Notes: a model not told the origin generated them from the letters alone. DNA of 49,661 nt from SVTX01 sp045612105 (GCA_045612105.1 JAZKYL010000064.1:1-49661), one strand, 5' to 3'. Shown: positions 33,368 through 42,771, counted from the stretch's first letter. Translations and numbers: made by a program.

Positions 33368-33991
33368 ATGAACGGATATTCTATCCCAAAGGCAACGCTT
33401 GGAAGGCTTCCGCAGTATCTTCAATATTTAAGAGGTCTGCCGGAGTCTCGCGTCAGTACCATATCCGCAACGGCGATCGCAAAGGGATTGTCCCTCGGTG
33501 ACGTTCAGGTCCGTAAGGATCTTCAGGCGGTCAGCGGCGCGGGAAAGCCTAAGGTCGGTTATGAAAAAGACAAGCTGATAGCCGACATTGAATGCCATCT
33601 CGGATACGAAAGGCTGACCAACACAGTTTTGGTCGGTGCGGGCAAGCTTGGGCGAGCACTTCTCGACTATGACGGCTTTGAGGAGTTCGGAGTAAAGATA
33701 ATCGCAGGATTTGACAGCAACGAACGCGTGATCAGGATGGGCAACAGCACCAAATCCATCCTACCAATCAAGGATATTGAAACCTTTTGCAAGAAAAACG
33801 ACGTAAAACTGGGAATAATAACAGTAGGACAGGGTTCAGCGCAAGAGGTTTGCGACATAATGGTCGCAAGCGGCATCGTTGCGATCTGGAATTTCGCCCC
33901 CTGCGCCCTGACTGTTCCCTCGGGAGTGCTTTTAAAGCAAGAGAACCTCGCCCTTTCCTTAGCACATCTCAATAATCAGATCAGTAAATAA
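33368..33991 (+). CDS. rex: Redox-sensing transcriptional repressor Rex
   Basis: The 207-residue protein has the Rex winged helix (PKATLGRLPQYLQYLRGLPE; SATAIAKGLSLGDVQVRKDL) and a Rossmann NAD(H)-binding domain with VLVGAGKLGRALLDYDGF. The C-terminal swapped helix ends LALSLAHLNNQI. Rex represses fermentation genes when NADH/NAD+ is low and releases them when NADH accumulates. ATG 33368 follows AAGGAGGTGG; the ATG at 33341 lies before the ribosome site. It sits 19 bases before adhE and is co-transcribed with it, a common arrangement for self-linked NADH control. Confidence 0.95.
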   Translation: MNGYSIPKATLGRLPQYLQYLRGLPESRVSTISATAIAKGLSLGDVQVRKDLQAVSGAGKPKVGYEKDKLIADIECHLGYERLTNTVLVGAGKLGRALLDYDGFEEFGVKIIAGFDSNERVIRMGNSTKSILPIKDIETFCKKNDVKLGIITVGQGSAQEVCDIMVASGIVAIWNFAPCALTVPSGVLLKQENLALSLAHLNNQISK

Positions 33992-34010
33992 TTTTAGGAG
34001 GACATATAAA

Positions 34011-36707
34011 ATGGAAACCAAAACTTACGAAATCGTTGATAGCGTTGAAGCGCTTCACGCGGCTCTCGCTCGTGTAAGAGCGGCGCAGAAGATCTTCGCG
34101 ACCTACACTCAGGAGCAGGTTGACAAGATCTTTTTAGCGGCGGCTTCCGCTGCGGACAAGGCAAGAATAACTCTTGCAAAGCTTGCGGTCGAGGAAACCG
34201 GAATGGGCATCGTAGAGGACAAGGTGATCAAGAACCACTACGCTGCCGAGTACATCTATAACGCTTACAAGGAAACCAAGACCTGTGGCGTGATCGAGGA
34301 GGACAAGGCATTCGGCATCAGAAAGGTTGCAGAGCCTATCGGAGTTGTTGCAGCCGTTATCCCCACCACCAACCCCACCTCTACCGCTATTTTCAAGTGC
34401 TTGCTTGCGCTCAAGACTCGTAACGCTATTATTATCAGCCCTCACCCCAGAGCAAAGAACTCCACCATCGCGGCGGCAAAGCTGGTTCTTGAGGCGGCAG
34501 TTGCGGCAGGCGCACCCGAGGGCATCATCGACTGGATCGACGTTCCCTCCCTCGATATGACCAATACAGTTATGAAGGAAGCCGACATCATCCTCGCGAC
34601 CGGCGGTCCCGGAATGGTTAAGGCGGCTTATTCCAGCGGAAAGCCCGCTCTCGGTGTTGGTGCAGGTAACACCCCCGCTATTATCGACGATAGCGCAGAC
34701 ATTCTTCTTGCTGTTAACTCCATAATTCACTCCAAGACCTTCGACAACGGTATGATCTGTGCTTCCGAGCAGTCAGTCATCGTTCTTGAGTCTATTTATG
34801 ATGCGGTAAAGGCGGAATTTGCCGCAAGAGGATGCTATTTCTTGAATCCCCTCGAAACCGAAAAGGTTCGTAAGACAATCATTATCAACGGCGCGCTTAA
34901 CGCAAAGAACGTTGGTCAGAAGGCGGCTAAAATTGCAGAGCTTGCAGGCGTAACCGTTCCCGCAGGCACAAAGATCCTCATCGGTGAGGTTGAGAGCGTT
35001 GAGCTTTCCGAGGAATTTGCTCACGAAAAGCTCTCCCCCGTGCTTGCTATGTATAAGGCTAAGGATTTTGCAGAAGCACTTGACAAGGCAGACAAGCTTG
35101 TTGAGGACGGCGGATTTGGTCACACCTCTTCCCTTTACATCAACGAGATCACCGAAAAGGAAAAGCTTGCCGCTTATGAGGCAAGAATGAGAACCTGCCG
35201 TATTCTCGTAAACACTCCCTCCGCTCACGGCGGTATCGGCGACCTTTACAACTTCAAGCTCGCTCCCTCGCTTACCTTGGGATGCGGCTCTTGGGGCGGT
35301 AACAGCGTATCCGAGAACGTAGGTGTCAAGCACCTTCTTAACATTAAAACCGTAGCCGAGAGGAGAGAAAATATGCTTTGGTTCAGAACACCTGAAAAGG
35401 TTTACATAAAGAAGGGTTGCCTCCCCGTAGCTCTCGATGAATTGAGAACTGTAAGAGGCGCAAAGAAGGCTTTCGTCGTAACCGACAGCTTCCTTTACCA
35501 GAACGGCTACACCAAGCCGATCACCGACAAGCTCGATGAGATGGGCATTCAGCACACTACGTTCTTTAACGTTCAGCCCGATCCTACCCTTGCAAACGCA
35601 ACCGAGGGCGCAGCTCTTATGAGAGCATTCCAGCCCGATACCATTATTGCACTCGGCGGCGGCTCCGCAATGGACGCGGCAAAGATCATGTGGGTTCTCT
35701 ACGAGCATCCCGAGGCAGACTTTATGGATATGGCAATGAGATTCATTGATATCCGCAAGAGAGTCTACACCTTCCCCAAGATGGGTGAAAAGGCATACTT
35801 CATCGCAATCCCCACCTCCGCAGGTACAGGAAGTGAGGTTACTCCTTTCGCAGTTATCACCGACGAAAAGACCGGTGTTAAGTATCCTCTTGCCGACTAC
35901 GAGCTTCTTCCCAACATGGCAATTATTGATACCGATTTCCACATGTCCGCTCCTCGCGGTCTCACCGCGGCATCGGGTATCGACGCTGTAACTCACGCAG
36001 TTGAAGCTTACGTTGCTATGCTTGCAACCGATTATACCGACGGTCTTGCACTTCAGGCACTGAAGAACATCTTCAAGTATCTGCCCAGAGCATACGAAAA
36101 CGGTCAGACCGACGTAGAGGCTCGCGAGAAGATGGCAAATGCCGCAACTATGGCAGGTATGGCATTCGCTAACGCATTCCTTGGTATCTGTCACTCTATG
36201 GCTCATAAGCTTGGCGCATTCCACCACCTCCCCCACGGCGTTGCAAACGCGCTTATGATCGAAGAGGTCATCCGCTTCAACGCAAGCGAGGCTCCCGTAA
36301 AGATGGGTACCTTCTCTCAGTACGATCATCCTCATACCCTTGCAAGATATGCTGAAATTGCCGATTATCTCGGTCTCGGCGGCAAGAATAACACCGAAAA
36401 GATGGAAAACCTCATCAAGGCTATCAACGAGCTCAAGACAAAGGTTGGAATCAAGGAGACCATCAAGGATTATGGCATCGACGAGGCAGATTTCCTCGCT
36501 CGTCTTGACGATATGGTCGAGCAGGCATTCGACGATCAGTGCACGGGTGCTAACCCCCGTTATCCCCTTATGAGCGAGCTGAAGCAAATGTACCTCAACG
36601 CTTACTACGGAAACCATTTCGTAGAGCCCGAGATGCCCGAAACCGAGCTTGACGTTATAACTCCCGACCCCATCAAGACACCTTATCTCAAGGGCAAAAA
36701 GGCGTAA
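34011..36707 (+). CDS. adhE: Bifunctional acetaldehyde-CoA/alcohol dehydrogenase AdhE
   Basis: The 898-residue protein reduces acetyl-CoA to acetaldehyde and then ethanol with two NADH. The N-terminal aldehyde dehydrogenase half has LATGGPGMVKAAYSSGKP (NAD loop) and the catalytic Cys250 in NGMICASEQ. The C-terminal Fe-dependent alcohol dehydrogenase half has GGGSAMDAAK, GIDAVTHAVEAYVA and the iron ligands of CHSMAHKLGAFHHLPHG. The length is normal. TAGGAGG lies ten bases before ATG. Highly biased codons (AAG, GTT, CTT) suggest strong expression. It regenerates NAD+ in fermentation under Rex control. Confidence 0.97.
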   Translation: METKTYEIVDSVEALHAALARVRAAQKIFATYTQEQVDKIFLAAASAADKARITLAKLAVEETGMGIVEDKVIKNHYAAEYIYNAYKETKTCGVIEEDKAFGIRKVAEPIGVVAAVIPTTNPTSTAIFKCLLALKTRNAIIISPHPRAKNSTIAAAKLVLEAAVAAGAPEGIIDWIDVPSLDMTNTVMKEADIILATGGPGMVKAAYSSGKPALGVGAGNTPAIIDDSADILLAVNSIIHSKTFDNGMICASEQSVIVLESIYDAVKAEFAARGCYFLNPLETEKVRKTIIINGALNAKNVGQKAAKIAELAGVTVPAGTKILIGEVESVELSEEFAHEKLSPVLAMYKAKDFAEALDKADKLVEDGGFGHTSSLYINEITEKEKLAAYEARMRTCRILVNTPSAHGGIGDLYNFKLAPSLTLGCGSWGGNSVSENVGVKHLLNIKTVAERRENMLWFRTPEKVYIKKGCLPVALDELRTVRGAKKAFVVTDSFLYQNGYTKPITDKLDEMGIQHTTFFNVQPDPTLANATEGAALMRAFQPDTIIALGGGSAMDAAKIMWVLYEHPEADFMDMAMRFIDIRKRVYTFPKMGEKAYFIAIPTSAGTGSEVTPFAVITDEKTGVKYPLADYELLPNMAIIDTDFHMSAPRGLTAASGIDAVTHAVEAYVAMLATDYTDGLALQALKNIFKYLPRAYENGQTDVEAREKMANAATMAGMAFANAFLGICHSMAHKLGAFHHLPHGVANALMIEEVIRFNASEAPVKMGTFSQYDHPHTLARYAEIADYLGLGGKNNTEKMENLIKAINELKTKVGIKETIKDYGIDEADFLARLDDMVEQAFDDQCTGANPRYPLMSELKQMYLNAYYGNHFVEPEMPETELDVITPDPIKTPYLKGKKA

Positions 36708-36725
36708 TTAAAGGAGGAAATCAAA

Positions 36726-37475
36726 ATGAATCTTGATAGAGTAATTGCAGTAAGAAATAACAAGACCATCTACCGTGACGGCGACAGATGTATTAAAGTA
36801 TTTAACGCAGAATATTCCAAGGCAGACGTGCTGAACGAAGCGCTGAATCAGGCAAGGATCGAGGAAACCGGATTGAACATCCCCAAGGTTCTTGAGGTTA
36901 CTATGATCGATGGCAAGTGGGCAATCGTTTCCGAGTTCATCAAGGGCAAAACTCTCGCACAGCTTATGACTGAGCAGCCCGAGAAGAAGAACGAGTACAT
37001 TGAGCTTCTCGTTGATCTTCAGATGAGCATTCACGCAAAGACCTGCCCCCTTCTCAACAAGCTGAAGGACAAGATGAGCCGCAAGATCGCCGAGACCGAG
37101 CTTGACGCTACCACCCGTTACGATCTTCACACCCGTCTTGAGGGTATGCCCAAGCACAACAAGGTCTGCCACGGCGACTTCAACCCCTCCAACATCATTA
37201 TCGCCGAGGACGGCACTCCTTATATCCTCGACTGGTCTCACGCAACTCAGGGTAACGCTTCGGCTGACGTTGCGCGCACCTACCTTCTCTTCTGGCTGAA
37301 CGGCGACATCAGTGGAGCTGAGCTTTATCTCGACCTTTTCTGCAAGAAGAGCGACACCGCAAAGCAGTACGTTCAGAAGTGGATGCCTATCGTAGCCGCA
37401 TCTCAGTCGGTTAAGGGCAACGAGGTCGAGCGCGAGTTCCTGATGAGCTGGGTCGGCGTTGTTGATTATCAGTAA
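36726..37475 (+). CDS. Aminoglycoside/choline-phosphotransferase-type kinase
   Basis: The 249-residue protein kinase-like enzyme has the APH family catalytic loop KVCHGDFNPSNIII (Brenner motif HGDFNPSN) and the metal-binding YILDWSHAT. RDGDRCIKVFNAEY and AIVSEFIKGKTLAQLM form the N-lobe. Such proteins phosphorylate small molecules (choline, aminoglycosides, thiamine, sugars); the substrate here is unknown, and resistance is not implied. It starts 18 bases after adhE with AAAGGAGG, so it belongs to the rex-adhE operon. Confidence 0.85.
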   Translation: MNLDRVIAVRNNKTIYRDGDRCIKVFNAEYSKADVLNEALNQARIEETGLNIPKVLEVTMIDGKWAIVSEFIKGKTLAQLMTEQPEKKNEYIELLVDLQMSIHAKTCPLLNKLKDKMSRKIAETELDATTRYDLHTRLEGMPKHNKVCHGDFNPSNIIIAEDGTPYILDWSHATQGNASADVARTYLLFWLNGDISGAELYLDLFCKKSDTAKQYVQKWMPIVAASQSVKGNEVEREFLMSWVGVVDYQ

Positions 37476-37481
37476 TTGTTT

Positions 37482-37935
37482 AAATTTTGATTTGTTGGGG
37501 ACGCGGGGACGCGTGCCTCCGGCGGGTCGCTTTTTGGGAAAATAGCAAACCCGCAAGCGGGATTTGCGCGAGTTTGCGAAGCAAACTCTACGCTCCGCAA
37601 AAACTTTCAAAATTTTTGGGCGCTCTAGTAGAGGCGCAGGATTTTTCGCTCCTGCGGGGCTAAAAAAATCCCTCACGATCCTTTCCCCTTGAAAGGGTGT
37701 TAAACCCAGCCAAAGCGTTTATTTTAAAGCAAAATTCAACTAAGTTGAAGTAAGAAAACGCTCAAAATCCGTCGGCAAAGCCGACAGAAGGGGTGTTTCC
37801 AAAGAGGGGGAGATGTTGAGCGTAGCGAAACCTCCTCTTCTTTGGCGGCGTTTCTTTTGTAACTTTTCTTGTCGCTGGTGACAAGAAAAGTTAGTAAATT
37901 GCTCACCCATAAATTGCAATTTCACGCATATCCTA
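37482..37935. repeat. Intergenic mosaic of short hairpins
   Basis: This gene-free stretch holds at least six unrelated palindromes: CCCGC-AA-GCGGG (37550), GAGTTTGC-GAA-GCAAACTC (37570), GCAGGA...TCCTGC (37637), GTCGGC-AAA-GCCGAC (37771), and AACTTTTCTTGTC...GACAAGAAAAGTT (37861). It opens with AAATTTTGATTTGT, as does the region after 49329. Minus-strand ORFs over it are low-complexity translations of the repeats. Confidence 0.65.
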
Positions 37936-37970
37936 AAATAATAAATAAATAATGAAAGAGGAATAGAATT

Positions 37971-38213
37971 ATGATAAAGATCACAGTTTGTATCGGAAGC
38001 TCCTGCCATATCAAGGGTTCTCGCCAGGTAGTTGAGCAGCTTCAGTATTTGATCGCTGAAAACAATCTCGGTGACAAGGTAGAGCTTGGCGGCACCTTCT
38101 GCATGGGCAAGTGCCAGCAGGGTGTTTGTGTAACGGTAAACGACTCCTTCCATTCCGTTACTCCCGAAACCGTAGGAGAGTTCTTCGCTAAAGAAGTTCT
38201 TGCAAAGGTATAA
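37971..38213 (+). CDS. Thioredoxin-fold [2Fe-2S] ferredoxin (NuoE-like)
   Basis: The 80-residue protein matches the (2Fe-2S) ferredoxin/NuoE C-terminal fold. CIGSSCHIKGS supplies C-x4-C and FCMGKCQQGVCV supplies C-x3-C, the four cluster ligands. It transfers electrons in hydrogenase or NADH-dehydrogenase modules. ATG has GAGGAATAG upstream. It is the first gene of the hydrogenase cluster and is followed five bases later by a paralogue. Confidence 0.9.
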   Translation: MIKITVCIGSSCHIKGSRQVVEQLQYLIAENNLGDKVELGGTFCMGKCQQGVCVTVNDSFHSVTPETVGEFFAKEVLAKV

Positions 38214-38218
38214 AAAAT

Positions 38219-38482
38219 ATGTTGTTTGTTCAGGTTTGTGTTGGCTCATCTTGCCACCTCAAGGGCTCGCAGGATATTGTTGAGCTCCTTGAGAAAGCCA
38301 TAGAAGAACATCATATCGACGACGAGGTAGTACTTTCCGGTAGCTTCTGCATTGGAAAGTGCAACCGCGTCGGCGTTACCGTTCAGGTAAACGATGACGT
38401 TCACGTTGGCGTGACGAGAGAAAATTTCAGAGAATTTTTCAAGAAAAATATACTTGATGTAATAGAAAGCGAAAGGGGTTGA
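38219..38482 (+). CDS. Thioredoxin-fold [2Fe-2S] ferredoxin, second copy
   Basis: The 87-residue paralogue of the preceding gene has ligands C7, C12 (CVGSSC), C44 and C48 (CIGKC). It lacks a distinct ribosome site and starts five bases after the previous stop, so it probably depends on coupled translation. Two adjacent copies suggest a two-step electron path or heterodimer for the hydrogenases downstream. Confidence 0.9.
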   Translation: MLFVQVCVGSSCHLKGSQDIVELLEKAIEEHHIDDEVVLSGSFCIGKCNRVGVTVQVNDDVHVGVTRENFREFFKKNILDVIESERG

Positions 38483-38487
38483 CGGAT

Positions 38488-40167
38488 ATGGCAAATTGCT
38501 TGACACTAAAAAAATCCAACTGCAAAAACTGCTATAAATGTATCCGTCACTGTCCCGTAAAGGCGATCCGCTTTTCGGGCAACCAAGCGCATATTATCGG
38601 CAATGAGTGCATTTTGTGCGGTCATTGTTTTGTCGTTTGCCCCCAAAACGCAAAGGAGATCGTTGACAGCACCGAAAAGGCGAGAGTTCTGCTTCAGAGC
38701 AAGGACCCCGTCATAGTCAGCTTGGCACCCTCCTTTATCGCGAACTATGAGGACGTTGGTATCGAGTCTATGCGCCGAGCTTTGAAAAAGCTTGGCTTTT
38801 ACGACGTCGAGGAGACCGCTATCGGCGCAACCATAGTTAAGACAGAATACGAGCGCATGCTCCGCGAGGATGAGAGGGATATTATAATCACCTCCTGCTG
38901 TCACTCGGTCAATCTGCTCATCCAGAAATACTTCCCCACCTGCCTTGAATATCTTGCGGACGTTATGTCGCCTATGCAGGCACATTGCGCGGATATAAAA
39001 AAGAGATACCCGGGGGCTAAGACCGTATTTATCGGTCCTTGTGTTGCAAAAAAGGATGAAGCGGAATTTTACGAAGGGATTGTTGACGCAGTTCTCACCT
39101 TTGAGGAGCTTACCAACTGGTTAAAGGCAGAAAAGATCGAGCTTGAAAAGGAAGTGGACAACACTCCCGAGAGCCGCGCCCGTTTCTTCCCCACCACAGG
39201 CGGCGTGCTGAAAACAATGGCACAGAATGCTCCCGGATATACTTATGTTGCCCTTGACGGCGTTGAAAACTGCATCTCTGCCCTCAAAGACATCGAAAGC
39301 GGCAAGATCCACAAGTGCTTCATCGAAATGTCTGCCTGCGTAGGCAGCTGTATAGGCGGACCCGTTATGGAAAAATACCATAGGTCATCTCCCATAAAGG
39401 ACTACATCACGGTTTCCGATTATGCAGGAGAGCGTGACTTTGACGTGGCTCAGCCCGACCCCGTAAGTCTGAAAAAGCACTTTTCAATGATCGAGCACAG
39501 ACTCTCGCCCCCCTCCGAGAACGAGATCATGACCGTTCTCCGTCAAATGGGCAAAATCAAGCCCTCCGACGAGCTGAACTGTGGCTCCTGCGGCTATAAT
39601 TCCTGCCGCGAAAAGGCTATTGCTATCATTCAGGGCAAAGCGGAAAGCTCTATGTGTCTCCCCTTCCTCAAGGACAAAGCGGAGAGCTTCTCGGACACCA
39701 TAGTCAAGAATACCCCCAACGGTCTTATCGCGCTTAACGAGAATCTCGAGGTTCAGCAGATCAATGCCGCCGCGCGCAAGATCATGAACATCCGCTCCGA
39801 AAGCGACGTGCTCGGTGAGCCCGTAGTACGCATTCTCGATCCCGCGGTATTCATTAAAGTCATGGAGACCGGCAGAAGTGTTCGCGACCAAAGAGTCTAC
39901 CTTGCGGAGTACAAGAAATACGTCAGACAAACGGTAGTCTACGATCCCGATTCCCGTATGCTTGTGGGCATTATGCGCGACATTACCGATGAGGAAGCAG
40001 ACAGAGAAAGAAAAGCAATTATCAACAAGAAGACCGTCGAGGTTGCTGACAGTGTGGTTGAAAAGCAGATGAGAATAGTTCAGGAGATCGCTTCCCTGCT
40101 TGGTGAGACCGCCGCAGAGACCAAGATCGCGCTGACTAAGCTGAAGGAGTCTATCGACGATGAATGA
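38488..40167 (+). CDS. Sensory [FeFe] hydrogenase with PAS domain (HydS-like)
   Basis: The 559-residue protein has two N-terminal [4Fe-4S] motifs (CKNCYKCIRHCP, CILCGHCFVVCP), the [FeFe]-hydrogenase large-subunit fold, a further [4Fe-4S] motif (CGSCGYNSCREK...C) at about 365-390 and a C-terminal PAS domain (about 405-510). H-cluster motifs are TSCCH (motif L1 with His in place of the usual Pro), IGPCVAKKDEA (L2) and EMSACVGSC (L3). PAS fusion with loss of accessory clusters is typical of group C sensory hydrogenases. ATG 38488 follows AAAGGGG; TTG 38479 is possible. It overlaps the phosphatase gene by eight bases. Confidence 0.9.
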   Translation: MANCLTLKKSNCKNCYKCIRHCPVKAIRFSGNQAHIIGNECILCGHCFVVCPQNAKEIVDSTEKARVLLQSKDPVIVSLAPSFIANYEDVGIESMRRALKKLGFYDVEETAIGATIVKTEYERMLREDERDIIITSCCHSVNLLIQKYFPTCLEYLADVMSPMQAHCADIKKRYPGAKTVFIGPCVAKKDEAEFYEGIVDAVLTFEELTNWLKAEKIELEKEVDNTPESRARFFPTTGGVLKTMAQNAPGYTYVALDGVENCISALKDIESGKIHKCFIEMSACVGSCIGGPVMEKYHRSSPIKDYITVSDYAGERDFDVAQPDPVSLKKHFSMIEHRLSPPSENEIMTVLRQMGKIKPSDELNCGSCGYNSCREKAIAIIQGKAESSMCLPFLKDKAESFSDTIVKNTPNGLIALNENLEVQQINAAARKIMNIRSESDVLGEPVVRILDPAVFIKVMETGRSVRDQRVYLAEYKKYVRQTVVYDPDSRMLVGIMRDITDEEADRERKAIINKKTVEVADSVVEKQMRIVQEIASLLGETAAETKIALTKLKESIDDE

Positions 40168-41332
40168 TTTGTGTGCAGATATAGGATATAAAAGCATCAA
40201 TCACGTCGGCGAGGAGCTTTGCGGCGACCACGTAGACGTGGTGGAGGAAAACGAAAATTCCACCGTCATCGTGTTAGCTGACGGTCTTGGGTCGGGTGTT
40301 AAGGCAAGCATTCTGTCCACCCTGACATCCAAGATCATCTCAACGATGATGGCGGCAGGACTTCCCATCGAGGAATGCGTGTCTACCATAGCCGCAACTC
40401 TTCCCGTCTGCTCGGTGCGTGGTGTGGCATATTCCACGTTTACCATTATTCATCTTCTGAATAACGAAATTGCCGAGATCATTCAGTATGACAATCCTCA
40501 CGTGATCGTGATAAGAGACTACGATCAGTACGATTATCCTATGACCGAAATGAACATCGGCGGCAAAAAAATATACAAATCCACCATCAAACTGCAAGAG
40601 GACGACGTGTTTATCGCCATGAGTGACGGCTGTCCTCACGCGGGTATGGGCGGAAAATACAATTTCGGATGGAAAAGGCAAGACATCGCCGACTATATGC
40701 AGGCAATGGTTGCGGGCGGATATACCGCGAAAAACCTTTCCACAATGCTGGTCGACGAATGTGACAAGCTTTACGGTCATAAGCCGGGCGACGACACCAC
40801 CGCTTGCGTTGTCAAGATAAGAAAGAGAGAGCCTATGAATATTCTCTTCGGTCCTCCCTCCAACCGTGACGATGCCAACAGAATGATGGCTCTCTTCTTC
40901 TCCAAGGAGGGTAAGCACATCATATGCGGAGGTACGACCTCATCCATTGCGTCAAAATATCTGGGCAAGCCCCTTCAGGCAAGTCTTAATTTTGAAAGAA
41001 GCGACGTTCCCCCCATCGCCCACATCGAGGGAGTGGATCTGGTGACCGAAGGCGTTATCACAATGAACAAGGTCATTCAGTACGCCAAGGATTATCTTGG
41101 TGAGAACGAGCTTTACGAGGAATGGAGCTTCAAAAAGGACGGCGCGTCGCTTATCAGCCGACTTTTGTTTGAGGAAGCCACCGACATCAACTTCTACGTT
41201 GGCAGAGCGGTCAATCCCGCCCACCAGAACCCCGATCTTCCTATAAATTTCAACATTAAAATGAATCTTGTTGAGGAATTATCGTCTTGTCTCAAAAAAA
41301 TGGGCAAACGCATTAAAGTTAGTTATTTTTGA
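40160..41332 (+). CDS. SpoIIE/PP2C-type Ser/Thr phosphatase
   Basis: The 390-residue protein has a PP2C/SpoIIE catalytic domain with VIVLADGLGSGVKASILS (metal-binding Asp-Gly), VFIAMSDGCPHAGMGG and GDDTTACVVKI at the C-terminal end of the domain (about residue 220). The last about 160 residues (IICGGTTSSIASKYLGKPLQ; VTEGVITMNKVIQYAKDYLG) form a separate domain seen in hydrogenase-linked phosphatases. The ATG overlaps the hydrogenase stop. Its job is likely to relay the hydrogenase/PAS signal by dephosphorylating an unknown target. Confidence 0.88.
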   Translation: MNDLCADIGYKSINHVGEELCGDHVDVVEENENSTVIVLADGLGSGVKASILSTLTSKIISTMMAAGLPIEECVSTIAATLPVCSVRGVAYSTFTIIHLLNNEIAEIIQYDNPHVIVIRDYDQYDYPMTEMNIGGKKIYKSTIKLQEDDVFIAMSDGCPHAGMGGKYNFGWKRQDIADYMQAMVAGGYTAKNLSTMLVDECDKLYGHKPGDDTTACVVKIRKREPMNILFGPPSNRDDANRMMALFFSKEGKHIICGGTTSSIASKYLGKPLQASLNFERSDVPPIAHIEGVDLVTEGVITMNKVIQYAKDYLGENELYEEWSFKKDGASLISRLLFEEATDINFYVGRAVNPAHQNPDLPINFNIKMNLVEELSSCLKKMGKRIKVSYF

Positions 41333-41340
41333 GGTGTAAA

Positions 41341-42771
41341 ATGCGTAAATTTGATACAAAAGTACAACATTTGAAATATAAGGTCTTACGCGAAGTGGCT
41401 CGCCTTGCGTGGGAGGATAAATTGCTTGAGAATATTATGGATATCCCCAAGAATATCGTCCCCGGTAACGAGCCTACGACGCGCTGTTGCGTATATAAGG
41501 AGAGAGCAATTCTCGGTGAGCGCGTTAAGATCGCCATGGGAGGCGACAAGAACAATCCCAACGTCATCGAGGTCATCGATATCGCCTGCGACGAGTGCCC
41601 CGTTGGCGGTTACGAGGTAACCAACGCCTGCCGCGGATGTCTCGCTCACCGTTGCGAGGACGTGTGTAAATTCGGCGCCATCACCTTCGACCGCGACCAC
41701 GTGGCACATATTGACAAATCCAAGTGTAAAGAATGCGGTGCTTGCGCAAAGGTCTGCCCCTACACGGCGATCGTCAGCCGTAAGCGTCCCTGCCAGAATG
41801 CTTGCAAGGTCAAGGCGATCTCTATGAACGAGCAGAAGGCGGCGGCAATCGATAACTCCAAGTGCATACAGTGCGGCGCATGCGTATATCAATGTCCCTT
41901 CGGCGCGATCATGGATAAGTCCTTTATGGTCAACGCCATTGATATACTCAAAAAGAGCGAGCGCAACACAAGAGGCGGCAACTACAAGGTATATGCCGTT
42001 GTTGCTCCTTCAATTTCGAGTCAATTCTCTTATGCAAAGCTGGGTCAGGTAGTAACGGGACTGAAAAAGTTGGGCTTCCACGACGTTATTGAGGCAGCTC
42101 TCGGAGCCGATATGGTGGCTATGGCAGAGGCAAGAGAGCTTTCCGAAAAGGGACTTCTCACAAGCTCCTGCTGCCCCGCTTTCGTGCAGTACATTAAGTC
42201 TACCTTCCCGGGCCTTGTGGAACATATTTCTCACAATATGTCACCTATGGCAGTCCTGGCAAAGTACATAAAGGATACTACACCTAATGCCAAGGTCATA
42301 TTTATCGGTCCTTGCACCGCAAAAAAGGCAGAGGCACAGCTTGAGTCTGTCAAGCCCTACGTGGACACCGTACTGACCTTTGAGGAGCTTCAGGCACTCT
42401 TTGACAGCCGCGATCTCGATCTTGCATCGCTCGAGGAAGGCGTTCTTGATAACGCATCCTACTTCGGTCGTATCTTTGCCCGCAGCGGCGGTCTTACCGA
42501 TGCGGCGGCTCAGGCAATGAAGGAGCAGAACATCGACTTTGAAATAAAGCCCGTGGTCTGCGACGGAATCGAAGCCTGCCGTATGGCTCTGCTTAAACTG
42601 AGCAAGGGCGCGCTTGACGGCAACTTTATCGAGGGTATGGCATGTGTCGGCGGTTGCATCGGTGGCGCAGGATGCCTCACACACGGTGAGAAAAATAAAA
42701 CCGAGGTCGATAAATACGGCCGCGAAGCTCTTGAAAAGACCATAGGAGATGCGGTTTCGATATTGAAATAG
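41341..42771 (+). CDS. [FeFe] hydrogenase, monomeric group B-like
   Basis: The 476-residue enzyme has an N-terminal Cys-rich part and two [4Fe-4S] motifs (CKECGACAKVCP at about 129-140; CIQCGACVYQCP at about 175-186). The H-cluster domain has TSSCCP (274-279), IGPCTAKKAE (322-331) and EGMACVGGCIGG (431-442). All H-cluster Cys residues are intact, so it should be catalytic, making or using H2 with ferredoxin-like partners. ATG 41341 follows GAGGTG; it starts eight bases after the phosphatase. No HydE/F/G maturation genes are in the window. Confidence 0.93.
   Translation: MRKFDTKVQHLKYKVLREVARLAWEDKLLENIMDIPKNIVPGNEPTTRCCVYKERAILGERVKIAMGGDKNNPNVIEVIDIACDECPVGGYEVTNACRGCLAHRCEDVCKFGAITFDRDHVAHIDKSKCKECGACAKVCPYTAIVSRKRPCQNACKVKAISMNEQKAAAIDNSKCIQCGACVYQCPFGAIMDKSFMVNAIDILKKSERNTRGGNYKVYAVVAPSISSQFSYAKLGQVVTGLKKLGFHDVIEAALGADMVAMAEARELSEKGLLTSSCCPAFVQYIKSTFPGLVEHISHNMSPMAVLAKYIKDTTPNAKVIFIGPCTAKKAEAQLESVKPYVDTVLTFEELQALFDSRDLDLASLEEGVLDNASYFGRIFARSGGLTDAAAQAMKEQNIDFEIKPVVCDGIEACRMALLKLSKGALDGNFIEGMACVGGCIGGAGCLTHGEKNKTEVDKYGREALEKTIGDAVSILK

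Noticed and set aside
34773..36617. 614-codon ORF antisense to adhE
   Set aside because: It is a shadow of strong codon bias in adhE; no ribosome site, no family-like sequence.
37740..38249. 169-codon minus-strand ORF over the hairpin mosaic
   Set aside because: It translates palindromic repeats and the antisense of a ferredoxin gene.
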